A stretch of 64,000 nucleotides of DNA, taken from NCBI GenBank assembly GCA_037127915.1, contig JBAXXL010000009.1, positions 1 to 64,000 of the forward strand, given 5' to 3'. The notes beneath the pieces are model-generated. The model had not been told where the DNA came from. It ran no database searches and was given only the letters and a program-made list of their open reading frames with translations. The position numbers and the translations under genes were made by a program. The stretch comes from JBAXXL01 sp037127915 (GTDB lineage: Bacteria; Bacteroidota; Ignavibacteria; Kapaibacteriales; UBA2268). Numbering within the stretch: the stretch's first letter is position 1; every line of letters begins with the position of its first letter. Shown here piece by piece: positions 59,050-64,000 of this stretch.

Positions 59050-61083
59050 TTAGTTTGGGAAATATGACAGCCAAATTTTCATTTTTTTTATTAGTTCTTC
59101 GCTATTGATAGGTTTTGAAATATAGTCATCACATCCGGCGGCAATAGCTTTTTCAGCATCACCCTTCAATCCAAATGCTGTAACGGCAATAATTGGTATG
59201 TGCGGATTGATTTTTTTTATTTTACTTGTTGTAGTATGTCCATCCATTATAGGCATTTTGATATCCATAAGTACTAGTGAGATATTCGGATGATTTGTAC
59301 AAATATCCAAAGCGGTTTTCCCGTTTTCCGCGTGAATAACTTGAGCACCCAGCTCCTTTGTTACAATATGCTCTATCATTAAGTAATTATATAAATCATC
59401 TTCGGCAATAAGGACAGTTACATCGCTAAATGCTTTTGTATCTATATTATCAGGTAAAACTATTTTAGTCTTATCTCTCAAAATTTCTGTTTTAAGCGGT
59501 AGTGTAAATTTGAATGTAGAACCTACATTTTTTTCTGATTGAACTGAAATTTTGCCACCCATTAACTCAACCAATCCTTTCGAAATAGCTAATCCCAACC
59601 CGGCACCATCATAATCACGCGATAATGAGAAATTTTCTTGATTAAATCTTCCAAAAATAAATGCTTGGGCATTTTTTGCTATTCCAATACCTGTATCATC
59701 TACAAAAAATTCAACTTTATTACTTTTAATTTTGCAACCGAAATTAACACTTCCTTGATGAGTGAATTTAAAAGCGTTATTCAGCAAATTATTTAATATT
59801 TGATAAATCTTTTGTTCATCACTTATAAACAGTACTGATTTTAATTCATTTTGGATTGAGTAAGTGAGTTCAATATTGTGACTTGAATACTTTTGTAAAT
59901 TGAATTCGTATAATTCATTAAATAAATCTTCCATCAAAAATCCCGCTTCATTTATATCCATCTGACCTGAATCAATTTTGGATATATCCAATACATCGTT
60001 TACAGTACCTAGCAAGCGTTGACAACTATTATTCAGAATTTGCAAAAAATCATTTTTGTCTTGTTCCGTTAAATCCGGTTCAGTCAGAAATTGTGAAAAT
60101 CCAATAATTCCGTGGATAGGAGTACGTATTTCGTGGCTCATATTAGCCAAAAATGCAGATTTCAAGCGGTCACTTTCTTCAGCCTGTTCCTTAGCTTTAA
60201 TAAGCTCCGATTCTATATGCATTCGTTCCGATATATCTGTCAGGAAATTCAGTGTAGCCGGTTTATCTTGCCATTTGATTAATATGGAATTTATCTCGAC
60301 CCATTTTGTTTTTCCTGAACGCGTCACTATTCGGAAAGGATATTTGCTGGCAAATTTGTCACCTCTAATGCGTTTTTTATAATTTTCAACAACCATTTCC
60401 AAATCATCTGAATGAAGAAAATTTCTGAATGGTTTGTTTAGCACATCTTCAGTTTCGTATTCCAAATAATTCATTGCATTGTGGTTAATTGAAACCAATA
60501 AGCCGTCTTGAACAACAAAAATTGCTTCGCTTGCATTATCCATTACTAAGAAGTATTTTTCCTCTGATTCTCCCAGCGCATCTTCCGCCAACTTTCTTTC
60601 TGTAACGTCAATTAGAAATCCCAAACTAGCTGGTTTACCTTCCCAATCTATTAAAACGGCATTTACCTCGACCCATTTTATATTATTGCTTTTAGTTAGG
60701 ACACGGAAGAAATACCGGTTTGGGAGTTTTTCTCCATTAAGCCGTTTAAAGAAAAAATCCATAACCATATCTCTATCATCAGGATGAATAAAGTCAGTAT
60801 ACCTTCTGTTTACAATTTCATCCATTCTGTACTCCAGCAATTGAACTGTGTATGGATTTGCGAATTTAATGTAATGGCTCTGTGCTATGATTATTGCTTC
60901 ATTTGCATTTTCAACAACCGTCCGGTAATTATAATCTGTTTTTTGTAAAACTTGCTCCGCTAGATTGCGGTTTGAAATATCTTGTGCGTAAAGATTTTGG
61001 AAATCTGCATTTTCCTTCTGCAATTTTTGAAAATCTTCTAAAAGTTCATCGTAATTTTTCTGAATACTGCTCATTTCGTGCAC
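59050..61083 (-). CDS. Cytoplasmic hybrid sensor histidine kinase (two PAS, HisKA, HATPase, receiver)
   Basis: The 677-residue protein has no membrane span. After a coiled coil (YDELLEDFQKLQKENADFQN) come two PAS-PAC modules (~50-165 and ~175-290, each ending near FL(I/T)D(V/I)(T/S)ER). HisKA follows (FLANMSHEIRTPIHGIIGFS, phospho-His ~316), then HATPase_c (NLLNNAFKFT, DTGIGIAKN, GAGLGLAISKGLVELMGG), and a C-terminal receiver (VLIAEDDLYNYLMIEHIV, phospho-Asp in LVLMDIKMPIMDG, GCDDYISKP). The signal is unknown; PAS domains suggest redox or small-molecule sensing. The output must be through another protein, since there is no DNA-binding domain. It stands alone. Confidence 0.9.
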   Translation of the reverse strand: MHEMSSIQKNYDELLEDFQKLQKENADFQNLYAQDISNRNLAEQVLQKTDYNYRTVVENANEAIIIAQSHYIKFANPYTVQLLEYRMDEIVNRRYTDFIHPDDRDMVMDFFFKRLNGEKLPNRYFFRVLTKSNNIKWVEVNAVLIDWEGKPASLGFLIDVTERKLAEDALGESEEKYFLVMDNASEAIFVVQDGLLVSINHNAMNYLEYETEDVLNKPFRNFLHSDDLEMVVENYKKRIRGDKFASKYPFRIVTRSGKTKWVEINSILIKWQDKPATLNFLTDISERMHIESELIKAKEQAEESDRLKSAFLANMSHEIRTPIHGIIGFSQFLTEPDLTEQDKNDFLQILNNSCQRLLGTVNDVLDISKIDSGQMDINEAGFLMEDLFNELYEFNLQKYSSHNIELTYSIQNELKSVLFISDEQKIYQILNNLLNNAFKFTHQGSVNFGCKIKSNKVEFFVDDTGIGIAKNAQAFIFGRFNQENFSLSRDYDGAGLGLAISKGLVELMGGKISVQSEKNVGSTFKFTLPLKTEILRDKTKIVLPDNIDTKAFSDVTVLIAEDDLYNYLMIEHIVTKELGAQVIHAENGKTALDICTNHPNISLVLMDIKMPIMDGHTTTSKIKKINPHIPIIAVTAFGLKGDAEKAIAAGCDDYISKPINSEELIKKMKIWLSYFPN

Positions 61084-61239
61084 CTTCGAGAAATTTATAT
61101 ATTTAGCTTATTATCGCGATTAAAAAAGTGCTGTATTGAATTATAGGTTAATTCTAAAGTCGTTTTGTTCAAAAACCTGTATGCAAATATATAAAACTAA
61201 TTAATAATACATAGTATTAAAGATGATTTTTATTCACAA

Positions 61240-62184
61240 TTATTCGATATTTTTGATTGTCATATATAGTTCGTCAATAACAGCAGACATTTTTTTTAGA
61301 TCAAGAGTTTTGATCTTATCAGTTTCTTCGTGGTAATTTTTGTTTCTGTAAAAAGCGGTGTTGGTTATCAAAATCGCGTCAAAACCGAATTTCCAATAAT
61401 TCAAATGGTCAGAGAAATCCAAACTCGGAAGTTTCGATGTGCAGGAAAAAGATTTTGTTTTTATAAGGTTTTGCTTTTTCATAAGTTTTGTAGTGCTTTT
61501 AGCAAAGTCACCAGCCCCCCACTTACGAATTACCATTATATAATTGCCTTTATTGCCATAAAACCAGCTCAAAATACCGATAGGATAAGTTTGGGATTTA
61601 GGTTTATCGGAAAAATATCCGATCATTTCTAAACAAATCATACCTTTAACATCAATCTCATTGTCAGACAAGTTTTTAGCGTGGATATAGCTTCCCATTT
61701 TATCCGATTTGAAATATGGAGGTTCTTCTAATGTATAGGCCACATATTCTATTGTGTAATTCAGCTTTTCTTTGGAAAGTAACCGAGCAACTTCCAAAAG
61801 ACCGGCAACACCGCTGGCGTTATCATCGGCACCATCTTGATCATCGCAAACATCGTAATGAGCTCCGATAATTATGCGTTTCGGATTAGTTGATTTTTTA
61901 ACAGCAATAACATTTTTATACTCGATTTTATTAACAAAATAGGTTTGGAAATAAACGCTATCGCAGGATTTTGAAAGCTCCGATTTGATATATTCAGCTG
62001 TTGTGTTTAAAGCAATTAGGTTGTGATAATTTCGACTTTTACCGGTGCCGATAATCTGCGTTAAGTCTTTTTCAAAACGAGGAATATCAGAAATATTTCC
62101 ATCGGAAATATCTGATGAAATAAGGTTTGTATAGATAAATAAAGAAACGAATAAAAATATAGTATAAAATTTTAAAATTGTCAT
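61240..62184 (-). CDS. Secreted M28-family zinc peptidase
   Basis: The 314-residue protein has an N-terminal signal (FYTIFLFVSLFIYTNLISSD). The M28 aminopeptidase catalytic set is complete: IIIGAHYDV (first Zn His and Asp), GADDNASGVAGLLEVARLL (bridging Asp), YTLEEPPYF (catalytic Glu pair), CLEMIGYF (Zn Glu), SDHLNYWKFGFDAILITNT and a late His in YHEETDK. It has the double-zinc layout of M28 and likely trims peptides outside the cytoplasm. No adjacent partner is seen. Confidence 0.88.
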   Translation of the reverse strand: MTILKFYTIFLFVSLFIYTNLISSDISDGNISDIPRFEKDLTQIIGTGKSRNYHNLIALNTTAEYIKSELSKSCDSVYFQTYFVNKIEYKNVIAVKKSTNPKRIIIGAHYDVCDDQDGADDNASGVAGLLEVARLLSKEKLNYTIEYVAYTLEEPPYFKSDKMGSYIHAKNLSDNEIDVKGMICLEMIGYFSDKPKSQTYPIGILSWFYGNKGNYIMVIRKWGAGDFAKSTTKLMKKQNLIKTKSFSCTSKLPSLDFSDHLNYWKFGFDAILITNTAFYRNKNYHEETDKIKTLDLKKMSAVIDELYMTIKNIE

Positions 62185-62237
62185 AAGTTAAAGAATCCTT
62201 ATTTGAAACAGAAAGTAAGACCACGCTTACGAATATT

Positions 62238-62414
62238 TCAAATTTCTATACAGCTTTTAGCTGTTTTTCTTTCATAATAATCTTTCAAAAGCTTATTATT
62301 CCGAATTTTTTCATCTAATAATCTATTTAAGCCTTCTATTGTTTCACCGGCTTCTATCCATAATTTTTCTTGAATTTGTCGTTTCATTTCGACGCAATCA
62401 AATGTCTTCTTCAT
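62238..62414 (-). CDS. 58-aa antitoxin-like protein
   Basis: This short protein (MKKTFDCVEMKRQIQEKLWI, then EAGETIEGLNRLLDEKIRNN and LLKDYYERKTAKSCIEI) is similar at its N-terminus to the 62-aa protein at 62642 (KTFDSVELQRSIRNKLVQDS). Such KTFD(C/S)VE openings recur in small toxin-partner proteins of Bacteroidota, as I remember them. It lies 27 bp after the 67-aa ORF in the same direction. It is probably a duplicated antitoxin, possibly left after toxin loss. Confidence 0.6.
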   Translation of the reverse strand: MKKTFDCVEMKRQIQEKLWIEAGETIEGLNRLLDEKIRNNKLLKDYYERKTAKSCIEI

Positions 62415-62441
62415 TTAAATTTGTATTGTTTTAAAAAATAA

Positions 62442-62645
62442 TTACAGACTTAATGCCGCAATATGTTTTCTCAATTTATTTATTCTTCTTCTCATAGTGA
62501 TATGAGAAGCGTTATTTTCAAAGGCATCGTCAATTGCATCAATCATAATTTCAATGTTCAATTTTTCTTTTGCAAAAATATATTTAGCCCTAAATGCCGG
62601 ATCGGACATTTTTTCATCTTTATAATTTTCAATTTCTGATTTCAT
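62442..62645 (-). CDS. 67-aa antitoxin-like protein
   Basis: The protein (KMSDPAFRAKYIFAKEKLNI in the middle, RRINKLRKHIAALSL at the end) has a DPAFRAKY phrase seen in HigA-type antitoxins, but no complete helix-turn-helix. Its start overlaps the previous stop by ATGA, so it belongs to the PIN-domain cluster. It may be a truncated antitoxin. Confidence 0.55.
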   Translation of the reverse strand: MKSEIENYKDEKMSDPAFRAKYIFAKEKLNIEIMIDAIDDAFENNASHITMRRRINKLRKHIAALSL

Positions 62646-62830
62646 TCTTTGGTGTTTTTAGCTTTTTCTTTTTCTATCCTGTCGGATAATTTTTTATAAA
62701 CAATACTATTTTTTTTCTTTTCGTTTATTAAAATAAAAAACTTGTCCAAATTCATATCAGAATCTTGAACTAATTTATTTCGAATGCTTCTTTGCAATTC
62801 TACACTATCAAATGTCTTCTGTTTCTTCAT
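62642..62830 (-). CDS. 62-aa antitoxin partner of the PIN protein
   Basis: The protein opens MKKQKTFDSVELQRSIRNKL and ends in a Lys/Glu-rich tail (DRIEKEKAKNTKE). It overlaps the end of the PIN toxin gene by 23 bp and the following gene by 4 bp, so it is translated with both. Position and size mark it as the antitoxin of the PIN toxin. It is paralogous to the 58-aa protein at 62238. Confidence 0.65.
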   Translation of the reverse strand: MKKQKTFDSVELQRSIRNKLVQDSDMNLDKFFILINEKKKNSIVYKKLSDRIEKEKAKNTKE

Positions 62831-63296
62831 CCAGCACCTCCCTTGGTGTTCGAATATTTATTATTGGATACCCAAATTTCAAATTTACTGAATTGTATAA
62901 ATCTATTCTTCTGCTATTTACTATATGCTTAAAATTCCAACTTACCAATATATCAACTTTGTTTATAGTAGCGGCCGAAATATGGGTTGCGTCATCAAGG
63001 TACTTTATACTTATGGCATTATATTCAATGTACTTTGATGCCAGATCTTTAATTTCATCATCAATATCAATTTTCATTATATATTCTGATGGAATATCAT
63101 CAATCCGATTTTTGATTTTTTCAGGTGCTTCATCCAATTCTGATGTTGTAACGTCCGATATTACAGCAATTTTCTTGCCTTCAATAAACTCATCGAAAAG
63201 TTTATTCGACCATTCGTCAATTTCTGGTCGAAACAGCCGCCTATAACTGAAGTGTCTATATATATTCTTGGTATATGCATCAGCATCAATAACCAT
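62808..63296 (-). CDS. PIN-domain ribonuclease (VapC-like toxin)
   Basis: The 162-residue protein starts at the ATG at 63296 (MVIDADAYTKNIYRHFSYRR). It shows a PIN-like fold: an acidic residue near the N-terminus (VIDADAY), KKIAVISDVTTSELDEAP with the conserved Thr-Ser-Glu, KYLDDATHISAATINKVDIL with the DDATH acidic pair, and VSWNFKHIVN, the late (S/T)WN-hhhh-N motif of this subgroup. This resembles VapC-type toxins that cleave RNA; the subgroup often has a small antitoxin immediately downstream, as here. The ATG at 63308 would add four residues and is less likely. Confidence 0.8.
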   Translation of the reverse strand: MVIDADAYTKNIYRHFSYRRLFRPEIDEWSNKLFDEFIEGKKIAVISDVTTSELDEAPEKIKNRIDDIPSEYIMKIDIDDEIKDLASKYIEYNAISIKYLDDATHISAATINKVDILVSWNFKHIVNSRRIDLYNSVNLKFGYPIINIRTPREVLDEETEDI

Positions 63297-63384
63297 AAAA
63301 AAAATCAATTAATCTAATTACACAAAAATAAGTAATTTTAATCAAATACAATTACTGTTTATTAATTTTATAATTATTTTTGCC

Positions 63385-63441
63385 GGAAGCATTTGGGCTT
63401 GCCCAAATGAACGACACATACGGGCAAGCCCGTATGCTTCC
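63385..63441. repeat. Three-way-junction palindrome
   Basis: An outer stem GGAAGCAT...ATGCTTCC encloses two hairpins, CATTTGGGC-TT-GCCCAAATG (63390-63409) and ATACGGGC-AA-GCCCGTAT (63418-63435). They form a compact cloverleaf in a 198-bp gap with no gene. It may be a mobile palindrome or structured RNA; both strands could fold. The rest of the gap is featureless. Confidence 0.8.
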
Positions 63442-63506
63442 TTTAGCACTTCGCATCATTACTGGGGTTTCTTTACTTCTTTTCATTAATCATTGATAAT
63501 TAAACA

Positions 63507-64000
63507 TTAAACATTAACAATGTTTTTCTTTCTTCCAGCTAGAGAAGCTAAAACACCAAAAGCGCACAAAACTGTGAAAACAATGAATATTATCTGGATA
63601 CTGTGTACAAATAAATGCAGGTTTTGCTGAACAATTTTTGCTTCACCGATATATGTATGAATTATCAAAGCGGCAATGCCCATGCTGAACATTTGACCGG
63701 TTGTCCGCATAGTAGCAACAGTTGCCGAAGCAATCCCTAAATAGGAATTTTCGACAGAACTCATAATAGCATTTGTATTTGGTGAAGAAAAAATGCCAAA
63801 GCCGATGCCGACTATAACTAAGCTGATAATTATATATAATAGAGAGGTACCGGAACTTAAAAATACCAAGAAAGCCAGACCGATTACAACGACACTCATA
63901 CCTATAGAAGCCAAAACTCGTGGATCGAATCTATCGGATAATCTTCCTGAGACAGATGCGAATAAAGCCATAACTATAGGTTGAGTAATTAAAATCATGC
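63507..64000 (-). CDS. MFS transporter, C-terminal part (cut by the window edge)
   Basis: The visible 163 residues hold about five membrane spans of the C-terminal half of a major facilitator transporter, probably the DHA2/14-TM drug:H+ antiporter group. They include LFASVSGRLSDRFDPRVLAS (motif A-like in the second half), LVIVGIGFGIFSSPNTNAIM (typical DHA2 SSPN region) and a hydrophobic end. The gene begins beyond position 64000, so start and full length are unknown. Substrate cannot be named. Confidence 0.8.
   Translation of the reverse strand, partial: MILITQPIVMALFASVSGRLSDRFDPRVLASIGMSVVVIGLAFLVFLSSGTSLLYIIISLVIVGIGFGIFSSPNTNAIMSSVENSYLGIASATVATMRTTGQMFSMGIAALIIHTYIGEAKIVQQNLHLFVHSIQIIFIVFTVLCAFGVLASLAGRKKNIVNV

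Overview
The window is AT-rich bacterial DNA from the Bacteroidota/Chlorobiota (FCB) group. The evidence is: several large secreted proteins ending in type IX secretion (T9SS) C-terminal sorting domains; a textbook Bacteroidota promoter (TTG, 20 nt, TAATTTTG) in front of the tRNA/secE operon; DUF5777 and CcdA/ArsEFG-type genes; and the gene order tRNA-Tyr-Gly-Thr-Trp-secE-nusG-rplKAJL-rpoBC. The mix of T9SS proteins, many intergenic palindromic repeats and toxin-antitoxin debris would fit an uncultured lineage such as Kapabacteria or Ignavibacteria, but that placement is inference.

Layout. 0-7.3 kb: two paralogous T9SS surface proteins (the first split by one in-frame TAA) around a propeller protein carrying an (AT)10 tract. 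7.3-10.3 kb: aroD, an outer-membrane barrel, a LysM/coiled-coil protein and a coiled-coil lipoprotein. 10.3-22.3 kb: the rpoC-rpoB-rplL-rplJ-rplA-rplK-nusG-secE operon on the minus strand, headed by four tRNA genes, with the tuf gene usual in this arrangement absent. 22.4-30.3 kb: housekeeping genes (nadA, lpxH, birA, coaX), a CueP-like copper lipoprotein, a PqiC-like lipoprotein and a DUF350/DUF4178 cluster, separated by repeats. 30.3-39.4 kb: an accessory island with a decayed and an intact BrnT/BrnA module (the intact one between 175-bp direct repeats), a tandem pair of helicase-nuclease fusions plus a small protein, a RhuM-PLD protein, an ORF6N fragment and a YoeB module. 39.4-45.5 kb: TM2/DUF2752 membrane proteins, clpC, a C_GCAxxG protein and secreted proteins. 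45.6-48.4 kb: a HepT-MntA toxin-antitoxin pair with a second hepT scrap, and an apparently orphan adenine methyltransferase. 48.5-55.9 kb: an arsenic island (arsR, outer-membrane barrel, thioredoxin lipoprotein, arsP, arsF, arsE, thioredoxin, arsG; then, on the other strand, arsM-arsR). 56-64 kb: a PKD/T9SS protein, a hybrid histidine kinase, an M28 peptidase, a PIN-domain toxin-antitoxin-like cluster and the 3' end of an MFS transporter.

How the parts fit. The arsenic island reads as one pathway: two arsenite-sensing repressors, thiol-redox proteins (ArsE, two exported thioredoxins, CcdA-like ArsG), the ArsF nitroreductase subunit, the ArsP permease and ArsM methylation, implying processing and export of organic and inorganic arsenic. 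The island at 30-39 kb is the best place to look for an undescribed defence system: two adjacent SF1 ATPase/PD-(D/E)XK fusions with a short companion gene, ringed by toxin-antitoxin modules and recombinogenic repeats. All functional calls come from reading motifs by eye; no database search was run.
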